NCBI RefSeq assembly: GCF_002264395.1
Contig: NZ_NFVA01000011.1
Location: 33,238-97,237, forward strand
Direction of reading: 5' to 3'
Source: Paenibacillus sp. VTT E-133291
GTDB taxonomy: Bacteria; Bacillota; Bacilli; Paenibacillales; Paenibacillaceae
Length of the DNA: 64,000 nucleotides
This document shows positions 41,749 through 50,565 of the stretch, in pieces. The notes below the pieces were generated by a model, which was not told the origin of the DNA, searched no databases, and worked only from the letters and a program-made list of their open reading frames with translations. The translations under genes and the position numbers were made by a program. Position 1 is the first letter of the stretch, and each line of letters opens with the position of its first letter.

Positions 41749-42429
41749 GTGGGAAGAGGACTACGAAGTATTTTATTTGATTTGGATGGGACATTAACGG
41801 ACCCTAAAGAAGGGATTACAAAAAGCGTCGAATACGCATTAAACAAATTTGATATTCAAATCGAGCATTTAGATATGCTTCTTCCTTATATAGGCCCACC
41901 TCTTTACGATTCTTTTATTGAGCTACATCAGTTCTCAGAGGAACAAGCGCGTCAAGCGGTTATCTTCTACCGTGAGCGTTACAGCGTCGTTGGACTGTAT
42001 GAGAATAGGGTGATTGATGGTATACCGCAATTGCTGGAAGGTCTTAAGAATAACGGATATTCGTTGTATGTAGCTACCTCTAAGCCTACTGTTTTTGCAG
42101 AACAAATTCTTGAGCGTTACAAACTAGATCATTATTTTGATCATATTGGTGGTAGTAATCTAGACGGCACCCGTTCTAAAAAGAAAGATGTGATACAGTA
42201 CGTCCTCGATCAGAATGCCATTCTTCCAGAAGAAGCTGTGATGATTGGAGACCGCGAACATGATATCATCGGAGCTATTGGTTGTGGAGTAGAATCTATC
42301 GGTGTGACGTTTGGCTACGGTCCTAAAGGAGAACTAGAGCATGCTGGAGCAGATCATATCGCTTATCGAGTAGAAGAAATTGCGGCTATCATCCAACATA
42401 TATCATTAAGAGAGCGGTGTGCGAAATGA
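41749..42429 (+). CDS. HAD family phosphatase (Gph/PgmB-like)
   Basis: A 226-residue hydrolase. HAD motif I is LFDLDGTLTD (nucleophile and acid Asp), motif II is LYVATSKPT, the Lys of motif III lies in GTRSKKKDV, and motif IV is VMIGDREHDIIGA. The small alpha cap (about 20-80) places it with phosphoglycolate-phosphatase-like enzymes. The start is GTG at 41749 after GAGGGGAG. The longer frame to 41677 has no ribosome binding site. It overlaps the GNAT gene by 4 nt. Confidence 0.85.
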   Translation: MGRGLRSILFDLDGTLTDPKEGITKSVEYALNKFDIQIEHLDMLLPYIGPPLYDSFIELHQFSEEQARQAVIFYRERYSVVGLYENRVIDGIPQLLEGLKNNGYSLYVATSKPTVFAEQILERYKLDHYFDHIGGSNLDGTRSKKKDVIQYVLDQNAILPEEAVMIGDREHDIIGAIGCGVESIGVTFGYGPKGELEHAGADHIAYRVEEIAAIIQHISLRERCAK

Positions 42430-43022
42430 TCCAACCTCGTAATTCAATTTTGGAGGGCAACACAGTCAAGCTGGTTCCAATGGATGACAGCCATGTAGAA
42501 GGGCTAGCGAGAGTATTAAGAAATCCAAACATCTGGGAATTTACCTGGCGAAAAATAACGTCGGACGAGCAGGTGCAGGATTTAATCACAACCGCATTTG
42601 CAAATCAAAACAATGAATCGCAAATTCCATTCGTCATCATTGATAAAGCTACTGGACAAATCGTCGGTACCACTCGAATCATGCATCCGGATTTGGTTCA
42701 TCGTAATGCTGAAATTGGATGTACTTGGATCTCGCCTGAATATTGGAGAACTAGTGTGAACACCGAGGCTAAGTCATTACTGCTTCACTATTGCTTTGAA
42801 GACCTAAGGCTCATACGTGTAGAATTTACAGTGGTGAAGACTAACTTGAGGTCGCAAAGAGCAGTAGAACGATTAGGGGCTGTAAGAGAAGGGGTTCTGC
42901 GCCAACATAGAATCAGATCTGACGGTTCGATTCATGATAATGTTGTCTTTAGTATTTTGGATAAAGAATGGCCATCGGTCAAAGAGAATCTGCACTATTT
43001 ATTAAATGAGAAGTACGCGTGA
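42426..43022 (+). CDS. GNAT family acetyltransferase (RimJ/RimL-like)
   Basis: A 198-residue acetyltransferase. It starts IQPRNSILEGNTVKLVPMDDSHVEGL, the typical RimJ/RimL N-terminus. Other blocks are GTTRIMHPDLVHRNAEIGCTWISPEYWRTSVNTEAKSLLLHYCFEDL and RVEFTVVKTNLRSQRAVERLGAVREGVLRQH. It may acetylate a protein N-terminus or a small metabolite. The ATG at 42426 overlaps the HAD stop (ATGA), so the two are translationally coupled. An intrinsic hairpin follows. Confidence 0.85.
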   Translation: MIQPRNSILEGNTVKLVPMDDSHVEGLARVLRNPNIWEFTWRKITSDEQVQDLITTAFANQNNESQIPFVIIDKATGQIVGTTRIMHPDLVHRNAEIGCTWISPEYWRTSVNTEAKSLLLHYCFEDLRLIRVEFTVVKTNLRSQRAVERLGAVREGVLRQHRIRSDGSIHDNVVFSILDKEWPSVKENLHYLLNEKYA

Positions 43023-43035
43023 TTTGATAAAATAA

Positions 43036-43073
43036 GCAAAGAGTCCCTCTCATATTGAGAAGGACTCTTCTTC
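43036..43073. terminator. Terminator between the GNAT and bdhA genes
   Basis: AAAGAGTCC-CTCT-catattg-AGAA-GGACTCTT followed by CTTC. It can serve either strand. Confidence 0.75.
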
Positions 43074-43101
43074 TATAGATCAGCCACTTGGCTGCTTATG
43101 G

Positions 43102-44154
43102 TTATTGTTTAGGGCTTACAAGAATCTTCACTTGATTTTTTTCTTTTAAAAGCGCCTCGAACCCATGTTCAATCACTTCGTTCAATTTGATTCTTTTAGT
43201 CACTAATTTGTCCGCAGGGAAGTAACCTTGTTCCATCAGGCTAATTACTGCTGGGAATACATCACGGTATCCGATAATACCCGTTAAATTACGTTCTTTA
43301 AGTACGATGTTGTTAGGTGTAATCGTAGCATCTTTCTCGAAAATACTAACGATCATAATTTGACCACTTAATTTAGTGGAATTGATAGCTTGTGTTAGAA
43401 CGGGAGGGACACCTGTGACTTCAAAAGCAACATCCACGCCACCATCTGTACGTTTTTGAATTTCCTCAACCACATCATATTGCTTAGGATCGATTACGAT
43501 ACCCCCAAGCTCCTCAGCCTTACTCTTACGTTCCTCAGAAAGCTCTACAACATAGATCTCAGCCGCGCCAGATGCTTTCAAAGCTTCAATGACAAGCAAA
43601 CCGATTGGACCCGCACCGAATACTACAGCTTTATCTCCAACCTTCAATTGACTGGAACGAACAGCATGCAGAGCCACTGCAGAAGGTTCTACCAGAGCGC
43701 CTTGCTCATAGGATAAGCTGTCAGGAATTTTGTGGACCATATGTTGATCTGCTGCAACGTATTCTGAGAATCCACCGCCACCACCGGCGAGACCTAGGAA
43801 GCCCATTTTCTCGCAAAGATTGTATTTGCCTTGTCTGCACGCCACACATTCTCCACATGCATATACAGGTTCGACGACGACTCGATCACCAACATTAAAC
43901 TTGCTAACCCCTTGGCCTACTTCAACGATTTGTCCGGAAAATTCATGGCCCATCACGATTGGAGCTTTTTCGCCTGTGAGGGGATGAGGAGTGCCTTCAG
44001 GAATGAAAATTGGACCGGCAACATATTCGTGAAGATCACTGCCACAAATTCCGCACCATTCCACTTTAATTTTCACTTTTCCTTCAAGCGCAGCGGGTTC
44101 ATCAATCGTTTCTAAACGTAGATCTTTGACGTTATGCCATCTTAATGCTTGCAT
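43102..44154 (-). CDS. bdhA: Zinc-dependent 2,3-butanediol dehydrogenase / sorbitol-type alcohol dehydrogenase
   Basis: A 350-residue NAD-dependent medium-chain dehydrogenase that interconverts acetoin and 2,3-butanediol. Catalytic zinc ligands lie in WCGICGSDLHEY and GHEFSG. Structural zinc Cys are in CGECVACRQGKYNLC. The cofactor loop is AVVFGAGPIGLLVI. The long insert YVAGPIFIPEGTPHPLTGEKAPIVMGHE is typical of BdhA. The ATG at 44154 is 8 nt after AGGAG; the ATG at 44163 touches that site. It is divergent from a LacI regulator, and the intergenic region has GGAAACG-type palindromes. Confidence 0.87.
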   Translation of the reverse strand: MQALRWHNVKDLRLETIDEPAALEGKVKIKVEWCGICGSDLHEYVAGPIFIPEGTPHPLTGEKAPIVMGHEFSGQIVEVGQGVSKFNVGDRVVVEPVYACGECVACRQGKYNLCEKMGFLGLAGGGGGFSEYVAADQHMVHKIPDSLSYEQGALVEPSAVALHAVRSSQLKVGDKAVVFGAGPIGLLVIEALKASGAAEIYVVELSEERKSKAEELGGIVIDPKQYDVVEEIQKRTDGGVDVAFEVTGVPPVLTQAINSTKLSGQIMIVSIFEKDATITPNNIVLKERNLTGIIGYRDVFPAVISLMEQGYFPADKLVTKRIKLNEVIEHGFEALLKEKNQVKILVSPKQ

Positions 44155-44201
44155 ATCATTCATCTCCTAGATTCATAAATTGATAATAAATAGTGTGTTT
44201 A

Positions 44202-44225
44202 TTCCGGAAAAGAGGAAACGTTTCC
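44202..44225. promoter_or_regulatory. LacI/CcpA-type operator upstream of bdhA
   Basis: GGAAACGTTTCC (44214-44225) is a perfect 12-bp palindrome of the LacI class, next to a second palindrome TTCCGGAA (44202-44209). It lies 48-71 nt upstream of the bdhA start. The divergent LacI-family protein is the best candidate binder, with CcpA as an alternative. Confidence 0.65.
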
Positions 44226-44445
44226 GAATCAAATATGTCACATAATTTTCATATTGTCAAATTTAAATACTAAAATATTAATATCGAAAATTAGTGAAAG
44301 TTTTCACCTAAACTCAGCGATATCAGGCATATATAGACTGTATTGTACTTGCTACAAGTGCTTTTATAAGCACATGTATGTTATAATAAATATATTGGAA
44401 AAACGGCTTAAAGGAGACGGGCAGATTTAATAATAGCAATGATAA

Positions 44446-44459
44446 CGGAAACGATTCCG
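44446..44459. promoter_or_regulatory. LacI-type operator before the LacI gene
   Basis: CGGAA-ACGA-TTCCG shares the GGAAACG core with the site upstream of bdhA. It lies 21 nt before the LacI start, well placed for autoregulation. Confidence 0.62.
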
Positions 44460-44479
44460 AAAATGAGGGGACTATCAAC

Positions 44480-45505
44480 TTGGCTAATAAAAACAAAGTA
44501 ACCATAGAGGATGTAGCAAAAAAAGCGGGAGTAGGGATTGCTACTGTCTCCAGAGCAATAAATAATTCCGAGGGAATCAGTTCCAAGACAAAGGCATTGG
44601 TTCTTCAAGTGATTGAGGAGATGGGATTTACCCCAAACACCTCTGCACAAAGCCTAAAGATTCGCCAAACGAAGCAAATTGCCTTGGCTGTTCCTGATAT
44701 TCGAAATGCTATCATTCCAGATATCGCCTGGTCCGTGGAGCAAGCCGCTAAACAGGACGGTTATCGAGTCATTCAGATTAATACTTCCGGAAATCCGCGG
44801 ACAGAGCTCGAAACGATTCGTGAGATCAAGAAATTACATGTCGATGGACTCATTATCATGCCTCTTGCATATCCAAAGACGATGGTAGAGCTAATTAATA
44901 AATCTAGTGTTCCGGTCTCCATCATTAACTACGGTAAGCGTATTACGGAGAATGTGAAAGCAGATATCGTTAGCCTGTCACGTTTTGAAGGTCAGCTAAT
45001 CATGGAGCATCTAAATAGTATTGGTCGAACTAGAATTGCTTATGCGGGTGCTCAGAAAGATCTCATTGAGGATCGATATCATGCTTATCAGCAGGCTTTG
45101 AATCAGGTGGATGTTTCTTTGGTTTATTTTGGAGAGGATTTCTCCCTTCAAACGGGGGTACAAGCCGCAGATTATTTCTACAGCCTGACCCATATGCCAG
45201 ATGCAATATATGCTGTAAATGATATGGTCGCTATAGGGATTGTAAACCGTTTTAAAGAACTGGGTGTGTGTGTTCCAGAAGATGTAGCTGTGGTTGGGGT
45301 AGATAATAACTCTTGGACAACCATCACAACGCCTCAAATTAGTTCCGTTTCTATCATGGGGAATGAAGTGGCTCGATTAGCTACGCAGCTTCTTTTACAA
45401 CGGATACAGGATAATATTACTGGAGAGTATCAGAGGGTGCAGCTTGATCCGCGTTTAATCGTGCGAGAGTCCAGCGTTTCTGTTAGACGGAATACAACAA
45501 GTTGA
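44480..45505 (+). CDS. LacI family transcriptional regulator
   Basis: A 341-residue regulator. The HTH and hinge helix occupy residues 6-62: VTIEDVAKKAGVGIATVSRAINNSEGISSKTKALVLQVIEEMGFTPNTSAQSL. The effector domain has the periplasmic-binding fold, with LALAVPDIRN-type strands and MPDAIYAVNDMVAIGIVNRFKELGVCVPEDVAVVGVDNN near the end. The start is TTG at 44480 after GAGGGG. Palindromes at 44214 and 44446 probably mark its sites. So it likely controls bdhA and itself. The effector is unknown. Confidence 0.88.
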   Translation: MANKNKVTIEDVAKKAGVGIATVSRAINNSEGISSKTKALVLQVIEEMGFTPNTSAQSLKIRQTKQIALAVPDIRNAIIPDIAWSVEQAAKQDGYRVIQINTSGNPRTELETIREIKKLHVDGLIIMPLAYPKTMVELINKSSVPVSIINYGKRITENVKADIVSLSRFEGQLIMEHLNSIGRTRIAYAGAQKDLIEDRYHAYQQALNQVDVSLVYFGEDFSLQTGVQAADYFYSLTHMPDAIYAVNDMVAIGIVNRFKELGVCVPEDVAVVGVDNNSWTTITTPQISSVSIMGNEVARLATQLLLQRIQDNITGEYQRVQLDPRLIVRESSVSVRRNTTS

Positions 45506-45576
45506 TAATATACTCTAAACCCTGTTAGACTTAATACAAGTAAGCTGATGGGGTAATAAGAAATGAGGAGAATATT

Positions 45577-46515
45577 ATGGCTAATATATACAAAAGCATA
45601 ACTGATTTGATTGGCAACACACCGTTATTGGAAATTTCGAAATATAGTAAATCTCAGAATGTTGAAGCGAAAATTCTTGCCAAGCTAGAGTCTTTTAATC
45701 CTGGAGGTAGCGTTAAGGATCGTATAGGTTATGCGATGATCAAAGATGGTGAAGATAAAGGTTTAATTCATAAAGATTCTGTAATTATTGAGCCAACAAG
45801 TGGCAATACCGGCATCGGCCTTGCCATGGCAGCGACCAGTCTTGGCTACTCGCTGATTATCGTTCTTCCGGATACGTTTAGTATTGAACGCCGTAAGGTA
45901 ATGGCTGCACTTGGTGCTAAGCTTGTATTAACACCTGGAGCTGAAGGGATGAGCGGTGCTTTGAGAAAGGCGGAGGAATTGGCTGCTGAAACCCCACATG
46001 CATACATTCCACAACAATTCAGCAATCCAGCTAACCCTGAAATTCATAGAACAACAACTGCAGAGGAAATATGGCGGGATACGGATGGGAATGTTGATAT
46101 TTTTATTGCGGGTGTTGGTTCTGGCGGCACCGTATCAGGGGTTGGGGAAGCTTTGAAGGCTAAGAATCCTTCGGTGCATATTGTCGCAATCGAGCCATTT
46201 GATTCACCAGTCCTATCTGGGGGCAAGCCTAGTGCGCATGGGATTCAGGGGATTGGGGCTAACTTCATTCCGGAGATTTACAATAAAGAGGTTGTTGATG
46301 AGATTTTTCAGGTGAAGAATAAAGACGCATTTAATGTAGCGCGTGAAATTGCCAAAACCGAGGGATTGCTTGTAGGGATCTCTTCTGGTGCCGCGGTATA
46401 CACAGCCACAGAAATTGCTAAACGTCCAGAAAATAAAGGGAAGACGATTGTGGTGATTTTGCCGGATACGGGTGAACGTTACTTAACAACTACTCTGTTT
46501 GATTTTAATGAATAG
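45577..46515 (+). CDS. cysK: Cysteine synthase A (O-acetylserine sulfhydrylase)
   Basis: Makes cysteine from O-acetylserine and sulfide with PLP. It has 312 residues, the usual length. The PLP lysine is Lys47 in NPGGSVKDR. The substrate loop is EPTSGNTGIGLA, the PLP phosphate loop is GVGSGGTVSGVG, and the C-terminal GISSGAAVYTA and VVILPDTGERYLTT are typical. GAGGAG precedes the ATG. I see no T-box or S-box leader in the 70 nt upstream. A terminator follows, so it is monocistronic. Confidence 0.94.
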   Translation: MANIYKSITDLIGNTPLLEISKYSKSQNVEAKILAKLESFNPGGSVKDRIGYAMIKDGEDKGLIHKDSVIIEPTSGNTGIGLAMAATSLGYSLIIVLPDTFSIERRKVMAALGAKLVLTPGAEGMSGALRKAEELAAETPHAYIPQQFSNPANPEIHRTTTAEEIWRDTDGNVDIFIAGVGSGGTVSGVGEALKAKNPSVHIVAIEPFDSPVLSGGKPSAHGIQGIGANFIPEIYNKEVVDEIFQVKNKDAFNVAREIAKTEGLLVGISSGAAVYTATEIAKRPENKGKTIVVILPDTGERYLTTTLFDFNE

Positions 46516-46554
46516 CTTGAACCAACCTATGACTTGAAGTTGATACAAATTTGG

Positions 46555-46582
46555 AGGCTCAGCGGAATGCTGAGTCTTTTTG
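46555..46582 (+). terminator. Intrinsic terminator after cysK
   Basis: GGCTCAGC-ggaat-GCTGAGTC then TTTTTG. Confidence 0.88.
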
Positions 46583-46688
46583 TGTATTTAGTGATTGAAG
46601 AGTGATCAATTCAGCCCCTTATTTTCCCAATGGCTATGGTACAATATAGCATAAATCGTAGAAGTTCTAAAAAAGGAGTATGAAACGT

Positions 46689-47042
46689 GTGAATGTGTTC
46701 AAAAAAGTTAGAAATAATTATGTGATTTGGCATGCCAATCGTATTCAGTTACTGGATTTTCCTTCAAGCCCTGTCGTTAGAAAACAAGTGATTTTCTCAG
46801 GTAGAGTTCAAAATGTGGGATTTCGGTTAGAAATATATACGATTGCAGTAAGAATGAGATTAACGGGTAGGGTAAAAAATTTAAACGACGGAAGTGTAGA
46901 GGTAGAGGTACAAGGAGAAGAGCAGCAAATCTCTTTTTTAGTTGATTGCATGCAATCATTGAAACGGGCATCAGTAAAAAAAGTGACGATGAGCGATCTG
47001 CCTATTCATGAGGGAGAGAAAGATTTCATGATAGTGAAATAA
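46689..47042 (+). CDS. Acylphosphatase-like protein with an N-terminal extension
   Basis: A protein of about 117 residues; the C-terminal 85 or so form an acylphosphatase domain. The catalytic Arg lies in FSGRVQNVGFRLEIY and the catalytic Asn in VKNLNDGSVEVEVQGEEQ. Such enzymes hydrolyse acyl phosphates. The first 30 residues are a basic extension not found in ordinary acylphosphatases (about 90 residues). The start is uncertain: ATG 46680 touches AAGGAG, and GTG 46689 has better spacing. TACAAT at 46640 may be its -10 box. Confidence 0.78.
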   Translation: MNVFKKVRNNYVIWHANRIQLLDFPSSPVVRKQVIFSGRVQNVGFRLEIYTIAVRMRLTGRVKNLNDGSVEVEVQGEEQQISFLVDCMQSLKRASVKKVTMSDLPIHEGEKDFMIVK

Positions 47043-47118
47043 GTACATATCGTTTAGCTGAATTGAGAAGTAAATTATATATGGTACTGAAGTATTTGAT
47101 CAATTCGATGGAAAGTTA

Positions 47119-47376
47119 TTGAGCCACGCGGCTGTACCCGTAGGGTCCTCTTTGAGTTTTATTTGTTTGTTGATTAGTGTTGAAATAATGCTTGGGTTTT
47201 TAATTGAAGGGACATCCGTGTTCAGTACAATCATTTTAATGTGGCCGTTGATACATATTGGTCTTGTAATTCTCTCATTTATTGTTGGAGCGCTGCTTTG
47301 GGAATTACTCTATGTAATAGCCCTTTTTCCTTTAATATTGTTGCCTATTAATTTAATTGGTGAGGGAATATCATGA
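47119..47376 (+). CDS. Small hydrophobic protein, uncertain
   Basis: An 85-residue frame from TTG with two or three hydrophobic segments (about 10-30, 36-60, 62-80). I do not recognise a family, and there is no good ribosome binding site (only GGAAAG). Its membrane-protein-like composition is a mild argument for coding. It may be a short resident membrane protein or a chance frame in AT-rich DNA. Confidence 0.35.
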   Translation: MSHAAVPVGSSLSFICLLISVEIMLGFLIEGTSVFSTIILMWPLIHIGLVILSFIVGALLWELLYVIALFPLILLPINLIGEGIS

Positions 47377-47645
47377 GGGTTTCAGTTAAATCGATTAGTT
47401 TTTCGTAGAGATCAAAATAAATTATCAGAGTTTTCATAAGCATATTGATTAACCTGATGATTATTATTTTTATTATTATAGCTATATCTAAATCTGAAAG
47501 CGCTAATTTTTTTATGTGAATCAGGCGGCCGGGGCTTAATATAACATATTACTGTGTGGTTTATTGAATAGAATAAAATGGAACTATTGCTTAAGCCATG
47601 CGTAACCGATAAATAAAAGAGATTATGATAGAGCAGGAGGTACAT

Positions 47646-49166
47646 ATGAACTACAGAATTTTCAGAAAAATGCTTCTTACCACACTTGCCACCCTGATGT
47701 TAAGTGTTTTGCTTCTTCCGGTTTTAACTTCAGCCAAGACAGCTGTACCTAAGCATACCGGGTCATTTTATGTGAATGATTTTGCAAATGTGATCGACGA
47801 GAAAGCTGAGAATTACATGGTGAACTATGGGATTCGATTACATCAGGATACGGGCGCTCAAGTCGTAGTTGTGACAGTCGATTCTACAAATGGAGTTTCG
47901 ATGGAAGAGTATGCAACTTCGCTATTCAATAGCTGGGGCGTAGGCTCTGCGGATAAGAATAACGGGCTTTTGCTACTGCTTTCTATAAAAGATGATGACT
48001 ACTGGGCGGTACAAGGTAAGGGTATTGAGGACACGTTGCCTAACAGTAAGATTAAAGATATTCTCTCTCAATATCTTGAACCGGATTTTGCAGCTAAAAC
48101 TTATAGTAACGGTGCACGTAAAACTTATGGCGCTTTTATCCAAGCCATGGGTGGGACCTGGGTGGAGAATGTCGGCACCAAAAACTATGTATCCGATAAT
48201 GCCGGTGTACTCAAAAAAGTAACAAAGGATTATTTGAACGAATCTAGCAACAGATATAAAACTACAACTGGCAGCGGAATTTATGTGGTTACTGTAAAGA
48301 ACGCAGGAGATAAAACACTTCAGGATTATACCTACATGAAGTTTGCCTCCGTTGCTGCTGGCCCTAAGGATGTTATGCTCGTGCTAGACATAGGTGGAGA
48401 CAACTATCATGTTCTGCAAGGGAAGGACATCGACAAGGTTCTAACTAATGATGCAATCAGCAATATTTTGGATACTGTACTTGAGCCCCAATTTGTGAAA
48501 AAAGATTACGGAACGGGAGCTACGGCAACTTCTAATGCTTTGTACAGCTTCTTATTGGCTAGAGCGGATCAATCCGTTGGAGCGACGGGAAATAGTGGAG
48601 GTACTACAGCCGCCAATTCTTCCTCAACAACCACTTCATCAAAGGAGACTAGTGTTAGTGTAGGCAAAGGTCTTCTAATTTACTTATTGATATTTGCTCC
48701 GCTCATACTGTTCGGATATGGTTTTTCACGACGCAATAAATATATTGAAATGTACGGTTTGCCATTTAATCCGTATAGCCCAAGAAATATTCGTCGGTAT
48801 GGGAATTGGTACGGTCAAGCGGATTACGGTTATGGTAGACGTTGGCACAGACGTTATAATAATCACCATCATAATCATAGAAACACACCATCCAATAACT
48901 CACAGTCAAGCTTCTGGGGAAACAGTGGCGGAGGCGGATCTACTAGAGGTGGGGGAGCAGGACGTTATTCCTCAAGCAACGAGAACCGTGGTGGAGGAGG
49001 TTCCAGCAGTGGCGGAGGCGCAGGGAGACATTCTTCAAGTTCTTCCAGCAGCAGTTACTCTAATGATGATAGAGGCTCATCAGGTGGAGGAGGCTCTTCC
49101 GGCGGCGGTGGCTCATCAGGTGGCGGAGGTAGCGCCAGCAGTGGTGGCGGAGCGGGAAGACACTAA
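47646..49166 (+). CDS. Secreted protein with two TPM domains, a membrane anchor and a Gly/Ser-rich tail
   Basis: A 506-residue protein. A signal peptide (about 1-30) is followed by two successive TPM (YgcG-type) domains: the first about 36-168 (FYVNDFANVIDEKAENYMVNYGIRLHQDTGAQVVVVTVDS) and the second about 177-310 (YVSDNAGVLKKVTKDYLNESSNRYKTTTGSGIYVVTV). Next come a Ser/Thr linker, one TM segment (about 341-358), a His/Tyr/Arg-rich stretch, and about 110 residues of GGGGSS and GGGAGRHSSS repeats. Normal YgcG has one TPM domain and a shorter tail. AGGAGG precedes the ATG. The role may lie in envelope or photosystem-type protein quality control, but is unproven. Confidence 0.82.
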   Translation: MNYRIFRKMLLTTLATLMLSVLLLPVLTSAKTAVPKHTGSFYVNDFANVIDEKAENYMVNYGIRLHQDTGAQVVVVTVDSTNGVSMEEYATSLFNSWGVGSADKNNGLLLLLSIKDDDYWAVQGKGIEDTLPNSKIKDILSQYLEPDFAAKTYSNGARKTYGAFIQAMGGTWVENVGTKNYVSDNAGVLKKVTKDYLNESSNRYKTTTGSGIYVVTVKNAGDKTLQDYTYMKFASVAAGPKDVMLVLDIGGDNYHVLQGKDIDKVLTNDAISNILDTVLEPQFVKKDYGTGATATSNALYSFLLARADQSVGATGNSGGTTAANSSSTTTSSKETSVSVGKGLLIYLLIFAPLILFGYGFSRRNKYIEMYGLPFNPYSPRNIRRYGNWYGQADYGYGRRWHRRYNNHHHNHRNTPSNNSQSSFWGNSGGGGSTRGGGAGRYSSSNENRGGGGSSSGGGAGRHSSSSSSSSYSNDDRGSSGGGGSSGGGGSSGGGGSASSGGGAGRH

Positions 49167-49328
49167 AAAGGTTGAGAATGAGCGGGTTTCCAAGTTATTG
49201 GAAATCTGCTTGTTTTGTTTTTTAAAGGAAAATTATTCCTATAACAGAAACTTTTCATGGAAATTATCGTCTATGATAAAGTTAGACATTTATTTTCAAA
49301 TTCCGAAATAGTCAGGGAGGAAAAAGAA

Positions 49329-50444
49329 GTGAGCACTTCATCATTACCTCAACGTTCCACCGTACGCAAAAAGAAGCCAACAAAAAAACGTAAGAAACGG
49401 AGCTTCTTCCGAACACTATCAAAAGTGTTTTTATTCTGCTTAATTTTGTTGATTGCTGGAGGCGGTTGGTTTTACTTTGCACCTTCGGCTAAAAATCTGC
49501 GCTATTCAATCGCTGATACACTGATTACAACGCAGCACCGCTACATGGCTAAATATATTATTGGTGAGGACGGATTAAAGAACAGAGTGACTGAATATAG
49601 CGCCCAATTTGAAGAGATGGGGGTCGAAAAGGATACACATACCATTACTTCTGAACCTGAAGTAAAAGAGAAACCACTGGTCGAGATAGAAAATGTCTCA
49701 GGTACTGGATATTCAGGATATGTCATGATCGTTAATGATCCTACTAAAGTCCGTTTGGGAATTCCGGATAAAGTAGGGTCAGGTGAGAAAGTAACCAGTA
49801 TGGTGAAGCGCACAGGTGCTATCGCTGGAGTTAACGGTGGTGGATTCGCTGACCCCAACTGGAAAGGTAACGGCTTTAAACCTATCGGTATTGTGATTTC
49901 ACAAGGTAAGTTATATTACAACGGTCTCGGTGGCAAGAAATCCACGCAAATCGTAGGTCTTGATAAACAAGGGAAGATGGTTGCTGGAAATTATACTTTA
50001 GATGAGATTAACAATATGGGTGTTCAGGAGGCGGTTACTTTTAGCCCTCGTCTGATCGTCAATGGAAAAGGATTAATTAAGAACGCGGCAGAAGGCTGGG
50101 GTATTGCTCCTCGAACAGCGATGGGTCAGCGTGCTGACGGAGCGATTATATTTGTTGTTATTGATGGAAGACAACCTACTTATAGTATTGGGGCAAATCT
50201 ATACGATGTGCAACAAATCCTTCTTAAGCATGGGGCTGTGATTGCGGCAAACTTGGATGGAGGTTCTTCTACCGTTCTGGTAAAAGACAACGAGATTATG
50301 AACAAGCCATCTTCTCAATATGGGGAACGATATTTACCTACGGCTTTTCTTGTATTTGAGCACCCTGAGCAAGTCGATATGCCGAATATTTGGAAGGGAC
50401 TTGACCCCTCCAAAATTGATGCTGCTAAGAAGCGTACACGCTAA
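49329..50444 (+). CDS. Phosphodiester glycosidase (NAGPA domain) family exported protein
   Basis: A 371-residue membrane-anchored protein. A very basic N-terminus (KKKPTKKRKKRSFFR) precedes a TM segment (about 34-52). The NAGPA domain spans about 145-350, with GAIAGVNGGGFADPNWKGNGFKPIGIVISQGKLYYN, VTFSPRLIVNGKG, APRTAMGQRADGAIIFVVIDGRQ and IAANLDGGSSTVLVKDNE. Such domains remove GlcNAc or related sugars from phosphodiesters; in Gram-positives they are linked to wall polymers and exopolysaccharide. The GTG at 49329 is 8 nt after GGGAGG. The longer frame to 49257 is not supported. Confidence 0.85.
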   Translation: MSTSSLPQRSTVRKKKPTKKRKKRSFFRTLSKVFLFCLILLIAGGGWFYFAPSAKNLRYSIADTLITTQHRYMAKYIIGEDGLKNRVTEYSAQFEEMGVEKDTHTITSEPEVKEKPLVEIENVSGTGYSGYVMIVNDPTKVRLGIPDKVGSGEKVTSMVKRTGAIAGVNGGGFADPNWKGNGFKPIGIVISQGKLYYNGLGGKKSTQIVGLDKQGKMVAGNYTLDEINNMGVQEAVTFSPRLIVNGKGLIKNAAEGWGIAPRTAMGQRADGAIIFVVIDGRQPTYSIGANLYDVQQILLKHGAVIAANLDGGSSTVLVKDNEIMNKPSSQYGERYLPTAFLVFEHPEQVDMPNIWKGLDPSKIDAAKKRTR

Positions 50445-50565
50445 AGCACTCTTAATACGTAAATAAGATAAGGATTATCTTGGATTGCCATATGAAAATA
50501 TGCTACGATATCACCTAGCAAGAACAGAATACAGAACTAACAGGTCTGGAACAGGGGGAATAGGA

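Noticed and set aside
45506..45576. T-box or S-box leader for cysK
   Set aside because: The 70-nt gap is too short and shows no T-box sequence or S-box motifs.
48694..49311. A 205-codon frame overlapping the end of the TPM gene
   Set aside because: It is a shadow in another frame produced by the Gly/Ser and His repeats. It has odd composition and no ribosome binding site.
49257..49328. N-terminal extension of the phosphodiester glycosidase gene
   Set aside because: The GTG at 49329 has GGGAGG at the right distance. The extension crosses unconserved intergenic DNA.
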